From the NCBI GenBank assembly GCA_021832345.1, contig JAKBKY010000002.1:124001-188000 (forward strand): a stretch of DNA of 64,000 nucleotides, read 5' to 3'. Shown one piece after another: positions 23,375-31,314 of this stretch; position 1 is the stretch's first letter, and every line of letters begins with the position of its first letter. The position numbers and the translations under genes were made by a program. The notes under the pieces were generated by a model, which was not told the origin of the DNA, ran no database searches, and was given only the letters and a program-made list of their open reading frames with translations. The DNA is from a bacterium (lineage in GTDB: Bacteria; Vulcanimicrobiota; Vulcanimicrobiia; Vulcanimicrobiales; Vulcanimicrobiaceae).

Positions 23375-25524
23375 GCAGTTTTCCGCAGGGCAGTTTCTTC
23401 GGGGTCGATCTGATGGGGACGTCACTCAACGCCTTTCAAGAGGCGGAGAACGTCACCTCGAACAACATCGCCAACGTCAACACGCCCGGCGCCTCCCGCC
23501 AAGTCGCCCAACTTAACGAGTTCGCGCCGATCTCCGGATCCACGGGGTATGCTGCGCACGTCTCGGGGACGTTCGGCGAGGGTGTGGTCGTCCAGCAGAT
23601 CCAGCGCATTCACAGCAATAGCTACGACACGCTCTTTCGCGCGGCGTCCTCATCGCAAAACTACTATACGGTGGAGCAGAACGCGCTTCAGGCGTTCCAA
23701 TCCACGCTCGGCGATCCCAACTCCGGGATCGGCACGCAGTTCACCGCCTTCCAAAGCGCCGTCAATCAACTGGTGACCCAGGCCGGAGGCGGTTCGAGCA
23801 CCTCGGCTCGCGCCAACGTGATCACGCAAGCGCAAGCCTTGGCCAGTGCCCTCAACAATGCGGCGAACACCGTGTTGCAGCAGAAGAGTCAAGTGCTTGC
23901 GCAAGGCTCTGCGATCGTGACGCAGGTCAACGGCATCCTCGATCAAATCGCCGCGCTCAACGGGCAGATTCGCGCCTCGACGGCCGTGGGAGACAACCCG
24001 AATACGTTCGCCGATCAGCGCGATCAGTTGATCAACAAACTTTCGCAGTATCTCTCGACCCAGACGGCGATCCAACCCGACGGTTCGACGCTGGTGACGG
24101 TCAACGGCCAGGCGCTGGTCAACGACACGGTTGCCTACCATCTTGCCGCTCCGACGATCGGCACCGCATCGAACGGTTCGCCGATCTTCAAGATCAACTT
24201 TGCGACGACGCCGCCGGCTGCCGGCACCGCCCCGGGCATTCCGCTTGGGAGCGGGCAGCTCGCCGGTTTGCAGGATCTCTACAACAACAAGCTTACGGTC
24301 TACGGCCGGCAACTCGATCAGTTCGCCTCCTCGATGGCAAACGAGGTCGATCGCGTCACTCAAGCGGGCTACGATCAGAACGGGCAGGCGGGCGTCGGGC
24401 TCTTTCAGCCGATCGTCGGAAGCCTGCCGATCTCGGCGGGAAACATCAAGGTGGGGATCACCGATCCCTCACAGTTGCCGGCGGCGCTGGCGTCGACCGC
24501 GGCCGGGACGCTGGTTGTGCCGATGAACTCCGCCAACAACACCGTGGATACCTCGGCGCAGATCGACGGCAATACCTCGCTTGCCAACCCGCCGGCAGCC
24601 GCCGGAATCGCCGGCAAGCTGACGGTCACGGTGGATGGCGTAGCGCAAACGTTCAACTACAACACCGGCACCGGCGGCAACGCGAATACGATCAACGCCT
24701 TCATCACGAACTTCAATGCAGCCCACTTAGGCGTGACGGCTTCTTTCAACGCCTCCTCGCAGTCGATCGTCTTTGCGCGCGATCCGGTCAATACCGACCT
24801 GGTCCATCGGGCGGCGCAGGGCACCAATCCGACCACCCCGACGTTCACGATCAGCGACAGTAACTATAGTGGGGCCACTCCCGCCGCTTCGCTGCTCGGC
24901 GCGCTGGGCGCCAATGCCATCAGCGGCGTCCCGCAAAATGCAAGCAACGCCTTTGCCGCAAACGACAACAGCAACGCCAATGCCCTCAATCAGGTGTTCT
25001 CCTCAAACGTCGGCGTCCCGGCGCTCGAAACCACCAGTGCCGCTGCAGCCGTTGCCGGTACGCCGATGACCGTGCCGCTTCCGGCCGGCGTGAACAACGT
25101 CGCCGTAGGGCAGGTCCTCACGATCGACGCCCAACCCGGCGGCGCGCCGCCTCAAGAGAACGTGGTGGTCTCGGCGGTCTCGTTCACTGGGGGCATCGAA
25201 TCGGTCACCTTTACGCCTGCGAACAGCCATTTGGCGGGATTCTCAATCGCCAGCGCCCAAGTGCAGACGCTCGGACAGTTCTACGGTCAGCTCATCACCC
25301 AGGTTGGGCTCGATACGCAGACCGCGATTACCGGAACGCAGACCCAGACGAATCTGGCCAACAATATCAATGCGACCAGGCAGAGCATCGACGGCATCAA
25401 CATCGACGAAGAGACACAGAATCTTATCAAATATCAGAATGCTTACCAGGCAGCAGCTCAAACCATCAACGTGCTCAACCAACTGCTCAACACCGTCATC
25501 AATAACCTCGGAGTCGGGCAGTAA
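23371..25524 (+). CDS. flgK: Hook-filament junction protein FlgK (HAP1)
   Basis: A 717-residue FlgK. The N-terminus holds the rod/hook motif NNIANVNTPGASRQ near residue 31, followed by the HAP1 region QQIQRIHSNSYDTLFR. The C-terminus is ISIDEET-like: SIDGINIDEETQNLIKYQ and AYQAAAQTINVLNQLL. The middle (residues 380-600) is a long, Ser/Thr/Ala/Asn-rich insert, making it longer than the usual 450-550 residues, probably surface-exposed and variable. It overlaps flgN by four bases. Confidence 0.93.
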   Translation: MSSFPQGSFFGVDLMGTSLNAFQEAENVTSNNIANVNTPGASRQVAQLNEFAPISGSTGYAAHVSGTFGEGVVVQQIQRIHSNSYDTLFRAASSSQNYYTVEQNALQAFQSTLGDPNSGIGTQFTAFQSAVNQLVTQAGGGSSTSARANVITQAQALASALNNAANTVLQQKSQVLAQGSAIVTQVNGILDQIAALNGQIRASTAVGDNPNTFADQRDQLINKLSQYLSTQTAIQPDGSTLVTVNGQALVNDTVAYHLAAPTIGTASNGSPIFKINFATTPPAAGTAPGIPLGSGQLAGLQDLYNNKLTVYGRQLDQFASSMANEVDRVTQAGYDQNGQAGVGLFQPIVGSLPISAGNIKVGITDPSQLPAALASTAAGTLVVPMNSANNTVDTSAQIDGNTSLANPPAAAGIAGKLTVTVDGVAQTFNYNTGTGGNANTINAFITNFNAAHLGVTASFNASSQSIVFARDPVNTDLVHRAAQGTNPTTPTFTISDSNYSGATPAASLLGALGANAISGVPQNASNAFAANDNSNANALNQVFSSNVGVPALETTSAAAAVAGTPMTVPLPAGVNNVAVGQVLTIDAQPGGAPPQENVVVSAVSFTGGIESVTFTPANSHLAGFSIASAQVQTLGQFYGQLITQVGLDTQTAITGTQTQTNLANNINATRQSIDGINIDEETQNLIKYQNAYQAAAQTINVLNQLLNTVINNLGVGQ

Positions 25525-25544
25525 AGGCGTCAAGGAGGACGGCA

Positions 25545-26846
25545 ATGCGTATCGCGACATCGACCATCTACGAGCAGCAGACGGCAGCCATCGACAACTT
25601 GGTTGCTCAGCAGGCTCGGTACGGCAACGAACTCTCGACCGGCAAATCGCTCAACGTGCCCTCGGACAATCCAACGCAGATCGCCCAGGACCTAGCGGTT
25701 CGCAACGATATTGCGCTTGGGAACAATACCGTCAGTGACGTCACGAACTTATCGGATCAACTGACGACGGTGGACGGTGCCATGTCGACGCTGACAAAAG
25801 TGTTGCAGAGCGCCCGGTCGCTTGCCGTCCAGGGTGCCTCCGATGCCGTTAGTCCCTCACAGCAGCAGGCCATCGCGCTTCAGCTCAATCAACTGCTGGG
25901 CGAGGCCATCGGGGTGGCGAACACCCAATATGCGGGGCAGTACGTCTTCGCGGGCTCCGCCAGCCCGACATCGGCTCCGGTGCAGGCCAACGGCTCGCCC
26001 GCAAGCTCGGTCTCCTTTAGCGGAAACAACGTCTCGCAGAGTCAGGTCTTCGCAAACGGGCAGCGCGTCGCCGCCAACGTCACCTTGCAGCAAGCCTTCA
26101 ACTACCAATCGACCAACGGCACGCCCGATGTCTTTCAAACGCTGATCGACCTGCGCAACACGTTGCAGAACCAACAGGTCGTCGACCAGAGCGGTGCTTC
26201 GGTCAATACCCAAGGCACGAGCCTCTCACCCACTGCGCCGGGGACCCCGCTCAACACGGCCGGTGTCTTGCGGACGCCGCTCACGCCCGATGCCTCCGGG
26301 AGCGTCTCGATCTCGATCGGCTCGTCGAAGGCCACCAACGGCGTGACGATCACCTTTTCGCCGTCGGCTTCGATCCAGACGGTACTGACCGACATCAATG
26401 CGCAGACGGGCGCCACCGGCGTGACCGCATCCTTTGACTTCGCTCAACAGAAACTTTCCTTGAGTTCATCCGTCGGCGCGTTCAGCGTCCAAGACACGCC
26501 CAGCCCCGGCGCGACGAATACCGGGAACTTCGTCGAAGCCTTTGGGTTGCAACATCAAGCCGATGTCACCAATACGGTCTCCACGCAGATCGGCAACCTC
26601 GACAACGTGCTGCAGGTAGCCCTCAATGCGCGGGCAACGCTCGGCAGCACGATCCAGCGCTTGCAGACGCTCTCGACCACGACCAACGCCCAGGTGGTCA
26701 GCGACACGCAGGTGCAATCGGGGATCGAGGATGCCAACATCCCGCAGGTTGTCTCGAAGTTCTCGCTGACGCAGACCGCCCTGCAGGCGGCCTATGGAAC
26801 GACCACGAGGCTGGAGCAGAAGACGCTCTTCGATTACCTCACGTAA
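25545..26846 (+). CDS. flgL: Hook-filament junction protein FlgL (HAP3)
   Basis: A 433-residue FlgL. The flagellin-like N-terminus has LVAQQARYGNELSTGKSLNV and PSDNPTQIAQDLAVRN, followed by GQYVFAGS near residue 127, a typical FlgL motif. The C-terminus holds IEDANIPQVVSKFSLTQTAL and AAYGTTTRLEQKTLFDYL. It caps the hook side of the filament with FlgK. An AAGGAGG site lies upstream. Confidence 0.92.
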   Translation: MRIATSTIYEQQTAAIDNLVAQQARYGNELSTGKSLNVPSDNPTQIAQDLAVRNDIALGNNTVSDVTNLSDQLTTVDGAMSTLTKVLQSARSLAVQGASDAVSPSQQQAIALQLNQLLGEAIGVANTQYAGQYVFAGSASPTSAPVQANGSPASSVSFSGNNVSQSQVFANGQRVAANVTLQQAFNYQSTNGTPDVFQTLIDLRNTLQNQQVVDQSGASVNTQGTSLSPTAPGTPLNTAGVLRTPLTPDASGSVSISIGSSKATNGVTITFSPSASIQTVLTDINAQTGATGVTASFDFAQQKLSLSSSVGAFSVQDTPSPGATNTGNFVEAFGLQHQADVTNTVSTQIGNLDNVLQVALNARATLGSTIQRLQTLSTTTNAQVVSDTQVQSGIEDANIPQVVSKFSLTQTALQAAYGTTTRLEQKTLFDYLT

Positions 26847-26866
26847 GCTGCCGATAGAGAGAGTAG

Positions 26867-27370
26867 ATGAGCGAAACCGATACTGCGGCGCCTGCCCAAG
26901 CCCAGGCCGACCAAATCACCGTGACCCTGCCGCGTTTCGGTGATTTCACCTACGCCGAGCAGGACGTGATCCGGTTTCCGTGGGGACTGCCGGGCTTTGC
27001 GCTCTTGCGGCGATGGTTGGCCGTCTCGCTGCCGAGCCAGCCGAACTTCGTGTGGCTCCAGAGTCTCGACGACCTCAACGTGGCCCTTCCCACCGCCGAT
27101 CCCTGGCTGGTCTTTGAGAGCTACGACCCGAAGCTGCCGCCCTACGCGGTCGCGGCGCTGGAGATCCGGGATGCCGGCGAGTTCACCATCCTCTGCGTGG
27201 TGGTCGTGACCGGAGAGGCCCAGGAGATGACCATGAACCTCCTGGCGCCGATCGTCGTGAACCTGCGCACTCGCCGGGCCCGCCAGATCATGCTGGAGAA
27301 CGCGCCCTACTCCGTCCGCGAGCCGATGCCGCGCACCGCGCCGCCGGCAAGCGAGCCCGCCAAGGCTTGA
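26867..27370 (+). CDS. fliW: Flagellar assembly factor FliW
   Basis: A 167-residue FliW. Family features are FPWGLPGFALLRRWL near residues 44-58, PWLVFESYDPKL, and the central FTILCVVVVTG and MTMNLLAPIVVNLRTRRARQ near 125-144. FliW binds free flagellin and, when flagellin is scarce, frees itself to inhibit CsrA. It is next to csrA and flagellin, the same module as in Bacillus. Confidence 0.93.
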   Translation: MSETDTAAPAQAQADQITVTLPRFGDFTYAEQDVIRFPWGLPGFALLRRWLAVSLPSQPNFVWLQSLDDLNVALPTADPWLVFESYDPKLPPYAVAALEIRDAGEFTILCVVVVTGEAQEMTMNLLAPIVVNLRTRRARQIMLENAPYSVREPMPRTAPPASEPAKA

Positions 27371-27451
27371 ACGCCGCGGCCCTGCCCGCCTAGGGAGGAG
27401 GCAGCCCACTCCGGCCGAAGGCTGATTCTCTACGCCACGGAGGGCTTCATC

Positions 27452-27718
27452 GTGCTGGTGCTCAGCCGGAAGATCAATCAGTCGATCATGGTCGGTGACG
27501 ACGTTCGCATCGTCATCGTTTCGGTCGACCGCGACCAGGTCAAGCTTGGGATCGAGGCGCCGCGCGATATCCCGGTCCACCGATCTGAGGTCTACGAAGA
27601 GATCCGCCGGAGTAACCAGTCGGCGGCTTCAGGTTTGCGCCCTGCGGCAGCGCCCGCTCGGCCCGCCGGTGCGGCCCTCCTGCGGCCGCGCGGCGCTGGG
27701 CAGGGTACAAAGCCCTAA
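27452..27718 (+). CDS. csrA: Carbon storage regulator CsrA
   Basis: An 88-residue CsrA with a GTG start and GGAGGG seven bases upstream. The core is MLVLSRKINQSIMVGDDV and IRIVSVDRD-like VIVSVDRDQVKLGIEAPRDI, with RSEVYEEI. The C-terminal tail (about 25 Ala/Pro-rich residues) is longer than in enteric CsrA; FliW-regulated CsrA proteins often carry extra C-terminal sequence. It dimerises and blocks translation of mRNAs with GGA hairpins, here probably flagellin's. Its stop codon lies inside the next promoter. Confidence 0.93.
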   Translation: MLVLSRKINQSIMVGDDVRIVIVSVDRDQVKLGIEAPRDIPVHRSEVYEEIRRSNQSAASGLRPAAAPARPAGAALLRPRGAGQGTKP

Positions 27719-27743
27719 AGTTCGGTCCCGGCAGGGCCGATAG
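27716..27743 (+). promoter_or_regulatory. Sigma-28 (FliA) promoter of flagellin
   Basis: TAAAGTTC at 27716-27723 and GCCGATAG at 27736-27743, 12 bases apart, match the sigma-28 consensus TAAAGTTT / GCCGATAA in 14 of 16 positions. The -35 box uses the csrA stop codon. Transcription would begin near 27750 and leave a leader of about 65 bases before flagellin. Confidence 0.8.
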
Positions 27744-27756
27744 AAACAGGGAGGGG

Positions 27757-27812
27757 GGCAGGATGCCTCAGCCTTGAGACTAGTCTGCACGCGCATGCGT
27801 GTTCATGGAGGA
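27757..27812 (+). promoter_or_regulatory. Candidate CsrA sites in the flagellin leader
   Basis: Site 1 is a mini-hairpin GGCA-GGA-TGCC at 27757-27767, presenting GGA in the loop as CsrA prefers. Site 2 is ATGGAGGA at 27805-27812, overlapping the flagellin Shine-Dalgarno sequence. A further stem CACGC..GCGTG lies between at 27788-27801. Two sites with one on the ribosome site repeat the Bacillus hag layout and fit the fliW-csrA pair just upstream. Confidence 0.6.
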
Positions 27813-27816
27813 AAGA

Positions 27817-29133
27817 ATGCAAGGTATCTCTTTAGCTAACAACCTGTTAGCCAACGCCGTTCAGTTCAACCTGAATAATAATCAAACGGCGTTACAGAAC
27901 ATCGTCACTCAGCTTTCCAGTGGTCTGCGGATCAATACGGCCGCAGACGATCCGGCGGGCCTGGCGATTGCAACCAACCTGCAGACGCAGGTCGACGGCT
28001 TCAATCAAGCCGTTCAGAACGTTCAGAACGCCAACAACGCGGCCCAGGTCGCCGACGGCGCGCTGACGACCGTCACCCAGATTCTTCAGACCATTCGCAA
28101 TCTCGCAGTCGAGGGTTCGAGCGACATCTCGTCGACCTCGGATCGCCAGAATCTGCAAGCTGAAGTCTCGCAGTTGCTGCTCGAAGTCAATCGCATCGCG
28201 CAGAACACGAACTTCAACGGCAACCCGTTGCTCGACGGCAGCCATGCCGGCTTCCAGCCGCAAGTGCTGGCGTACGACAATATCACGGCCAACGCTGCTC
28301 TGGCCACCAACGGTGGACAGGCAGTGGTCAACGGCGTCAACGCTGCGCTTCTGGCGGCCTCGGTCATCGGCACAGAGGCTGCAGGTATCGGAGCGACCAT
28401 CGGTTCGAGCACGGGCTTTGCCACCACGGTCGGCGGAGCGCAGGGCATCAGCGTCAACGGCGTTGCAGGCACGGGCACGCTGGACGGCACCATCGAACTG
28501 CAGGTCATCAACACCGGCACCTCGATCGCAGTCCAAGAGACGTTCATCGAGAGCGCGACCGGCACGGTCTGCGTCTCGTCCACGCTCTATGCCGGAAATG
28601 CGGTGATCAGCGACTTCGATAACGTTCAGATCACGACCGGCAACATCACGACGGCCGACGTCGGCGTGACCTCGTATATCAAGATCAGCCAGAACGTCGC
28701 CGCGCTGACCAACCCGGCCAACCCGGCCTTCAACTTCCAGTCGGGCGCTGACGAAGGCCAGACGATCGCCGTCGGCTTCTCGGCGGTGAACACGCAGACG
28801 CTGCGCGTATCGAACATCAATCTGGCGATCAGCTCCAACAACAACCCGTCGATCGGGGCGGAGGATGCGATCGGGCAGGTCGACGTTGCGCTGAACAGCA
28901 TCTTGCAGGAGCAAGCCAGCCTCGGCGCGGTCATCAACCGCCTCAACTACGACGCGAATAACGACAACATCGCCTCGACCAACTTGCAGGCCTCCGAAGC
29001 CTCGATTCGCGACCTCAACGTCGGCCAAGCGACCACCCAGTTCACGCGACTGCAGGTCCTGGTGCAAGTCGGCACCTCGGTCCTGGCGCAGTCCAACCTC
29101 AACGAGCAGACGGTGCTCGCCCTCTTCCGCTAA
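27817..29133 (+). CDS. fliC: Flagellin
   Basis: A 438-residue flagellin starting at the ATG with GGAGGAAAG upstream. The conserved D0/D1 N-terminus is visible (LQNIVTQLSSGLRINTAADD and PAGLAIATNLQTQ), and the C-terminus ends with GTSVLAQSNLNEQTVLALF. The centre (residues 165-330) is a Gly/Ser/Thr-rich variable domain exposed on the filament and a plausible target for O-glycosylation by the three downstream genes. Export uses the flagellar type III system. It is followed by a terminator at 29161. Confidence 0.95.
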   Translation: MQGISLANNLLANAVQFNLNNNQTALQNIVTQLSSGLRINTAADDPAGLAIATNLQTQVDGFNQAVQNVQNANNAAQVADGALTTVTQILQTIRNLAVEGSSDISSTSDRQNLQAEVSQLLLEVNRIAQNTNFNGNPLLDGSHAGFQPQVLAYDNITANAALATNGGQAVVNGVNAALLAASVIGTEAAGIGATIGSSTGFATTVGGAQGISVNGVAGTGTLDGTIELQVINTGTSIAVQETFIESATGTVCVSSTLYAGNAVISDFDNVQITTGNITTADVGVTSYIKISQNVAALTNPANPAFNFQSGADEGQTIAVGFSAVNTQTLRVSNINLAISSNNNPSIGAEDAIGQVDVALNSILQEQASLGAVINRLNYDANNDNIASTNLQASEASIRDLNVGQATTQFTRLQVLVQVGTSVLAQSNLNEQTVLALFR

Positions 29134-29160
29134 TCCTAATCCGCGGTCGCAGGAGATGAC

Positions 29161-29190
29161 GAGGGTCCGCTACGGCGGGCCCTCTCTTTT
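29161..29190 (+). terminator. Rho-independent terminator after flagellin
   Basis: The stem GAGGGTCCGC / GCGGGCCCTC (one G-U pair) around the loop TACG is followed by TCTTTT. It lies 27 bases after the flagellin stop, so flagellin can be a single-gene transcript from the sigma-28 promoter. Confidence 0.85.
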
Positions 29191-29238
29191 GTTGCGACCT
29201 CCTAAGAGCCGGCATCGTGTCTGTCGAATACCTGAGCG

Positions 29239-31314
29239 ATGCCCATTCGCGTGAAGTCCTCCGGTTTTGCACCGCCGCAACAGAGGCAAACGCCCGCGCA
29301 GGCACTGGCCGGCTTCCCGGCCCCGCCGCCGGGCTACGTGCAGCGGTCGGCCGGCTTGAGCTTGTGCATGATCGTGAAGAACGAAGAGCGCTTTCTCGAA
29401 CAGTGCTTGCGCAGTGCCGTCGACATCGTGGATGAGATCTGCATCGTGGATACCGGTTCGACCGATGGGACGCTTGCGATCGCACAGCGTTTTGGGGCGC
29501 GCATCGAGCAGCGAGAGTGGCGCAACGACTTCGCCTGGGCCCGCAACCAAGCGCTGGAGATGGCGACCAAACGCTGGATTCTCGTCTTGGATGCCGATGA
29601 GGAGCTTCTGCCGCAGTCCTACCCGACGCTGCGCGCTCTGAAGTCCACCCCCGCGTATCGCCACGGCGTGTGGATGCGGGTGCTCAACAAGGCCAGCGAC
29701 TTCGTCGGCAGCGGCGAGATGACGCATGCGCTGATACGCATCTTCCCGGCCGCGCCGGAGATTCGCTACAAGGGTGCCATCCATGAGTTTGCGACGGTCA
29801 ATGACGATCCGAACGGCCTGCAGGCCTGCCTTTCGGACGTCACGATTCGCCACTACGGCTACGTCAACGAGGTTGTTCAGTCCAAGGATAAGGGCCAACG
29901 CAACCTCGCGATCGTCCAGACGGCAGTTGAACGAGATCCGGCGGACCCGTTTAACTGGTTCAACTTGGGCAGCACGCTCTTTCTCGTGGGGCGCATGCAA
30001 GAGGCGGCCGATGCGCTCGAGCATGCCGTTGAGGTGAACGCCGGTAAGCCGCGCGGCTTTATGCCCAACTGCTTGAGCGTGCTCGCGCAGATCTACACCG
30101 AACATCTTGGCGACCCGCAGCGCGCGATCGAGTTGTTGGAGCTGTGTTTAACTTACTCTCCCAGCTATGCCAACGCGCATTTCGGCTTAGGGAAGACCTA
30201 CCTGAGCATGAAGAACTACGAGGCGGCGCGCAAGAACTTCGAGTGTGCGATTGCCGATGCGCCGCACAATCGCGTACAGTTTATCGTTGACGATGAAGTC
30301 TCTGTGTGGAAGGCGCACAGCGAGATCGGATCGACCTACGTTGCGCAGGGCGATGACGAGCGCGCCTTAGAGTGGTTTGAGAAGGGCATCGTTAATCGCC
30401 CGACGGCGCAGGCCATTCGCATGAACCGTGCCCGATGTCTGGAGCGATTGGGCCGGCATGAAGCAGCCTCAGAGGCCTATCGAGGACTCTACGAAGAGTT
30501 TGGCGACGAGTTCAGCGCGCTCAACTACATCAACTATCTCATGCGTACGCAGCAGGATGCGCAGGCGCTGCACGTGATTGAAACGGCTTTGCCGATGGTT
30601 GCGCCGCGTTCCGCCGCGGCCTTGCTCGTGGGAGCCTTTGCGGTGGCGCGGCGCAACGGTTGGCTGGGCGACGTTGCCTACCTTGAGCGCGCCGTAGAGC
30701 TGATGCCCGGCTGTGCCGAGGCGCTCGGACCGCTTGAGGCGATCTATCGGCAACGCGGAGACGACGCGGCGCTGGCGCGTCTGTTGGAGGCGGAGGCTGC
30801 CTCGGAGCCCCAAGATGCGTTAGACTTCTTGCGCCGTTCGCATCAATCGCTAGAACGTCGCGAGTATGCCGATGCCTTGCGCTGGGCGTCCAGCGGCCTG
30901 GAGCGCTTTCCGGACGACGGCAAGCTTCGCTACAACGTAGCCCTGGCGCTGGTCAACCTGGAGCGCGTGGATGAGGCGCTGGATCATCTTGCTGCGGTTC
31001 CGGCCTCCGACGACGAGGCGTGGCTTGGGGCGGGTTACCTGCAAGCCGTACTCTTGCGCAAGCAAGGCGCACTGCAGGATGCTCTCGCTGCGCTCGATCG
31101 TTTGCTGAACCACGCACCGGGGCACGTTGACGGGCTGCTGTTGCGCGCGGCCGTTCTTGAGGAGAGCGATCGCTTCGACGAGGCGGAGGCCGCTCTGCTG
31201 GCGATTCCCCGGAGAGAGGATCGCCGGGTCTCCATGGAACTTGCGACCTTCTATCTTCGTCGTGGTCGCATGGTCGATGCCCAGCGCATCGCCGAAGAAG
31301 CGCTCGCGACCTAG
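29239..31314 (+). CDS. Glycosyltransferase family 2 with TPR repeats
   Basis: A 691-residue protein. The N-terminal GT2 domain (residues 40-200) begins SLCMIVKNEERFLEQCL, then VDTGSTDGT and the metal motif LDADEE. The rest is TPR-type helical repeats (for example NWFNLGSTLFLVGRMQEAAD, AHFGLGKTYLSMKNYEAARK). GT2-TPR proteins next to flagellin often add sugars to Ser/Thr of flagellin, though that is inference. It ends TAGTG, coupling it to the next gene. Confidence 0.8.
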   Translation: MPIRVKSSGFAPPQQRQTPAQALAGFPAPPPGYVQRSAGLSLCMIVKNEERFLEQCLRSAVDIVDEICIVDTGSTDGTLAIAQRFGARIEQREWRNDFAWARNQALEMATKRWILVLDADEELLPQSYPTLRALKSTPAYRHGVWMRVLNKASDFVGSGEMTHALIRIFPAAPEIRYKGAIHEFATVNDDPNGLQACLSDVTIRHYGYVNEVVQSKDKGQRNLAIVQTAVERDPADPFNWFNLGSTLFLVGRMQEAADALEHAVEVNAGKPRGFMPNCLSVLAQIYTEHLGDPQRAIELLELCLTYSPSYANAHFGLGKTYLSMKNYEAARKNFECAIADAPHNRVQFIVDDEVSVWKAHSEIGSTYVAQGDDERALEWFEKGIVNRPTAQAIRMNRARCLERLGRHEAASEAYRGLYEEFGDEFSALNYINYLMRTQQDAQALHVIETALPMVAPRSAAALLVGAFAVARRNGWLGDVAYLERAVELMPGCAEALGPLEAIYRQRGDDAALARLLEAEAASEPQDALDFLRRSHQSLERREYADALRWASSGLERFPDDGKLRYNVALALVNLERVDEALDHLAAVPASDDEAWLGAGYLQAVLLRKQGALQDALAALDRLLNHAPGHVDGLLLRAAVLEESDRFDEAEAALLAIPRREDRRVSMELATFYLRRGRMVDAQRIAEEALAT

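Noticed and set aside
26850-26857. Sigma-28 promoter upstream of fliW (GCCGATAG)
   Set aside because: The -10 is good but no TAAA-like -35 lies at the right spacing.
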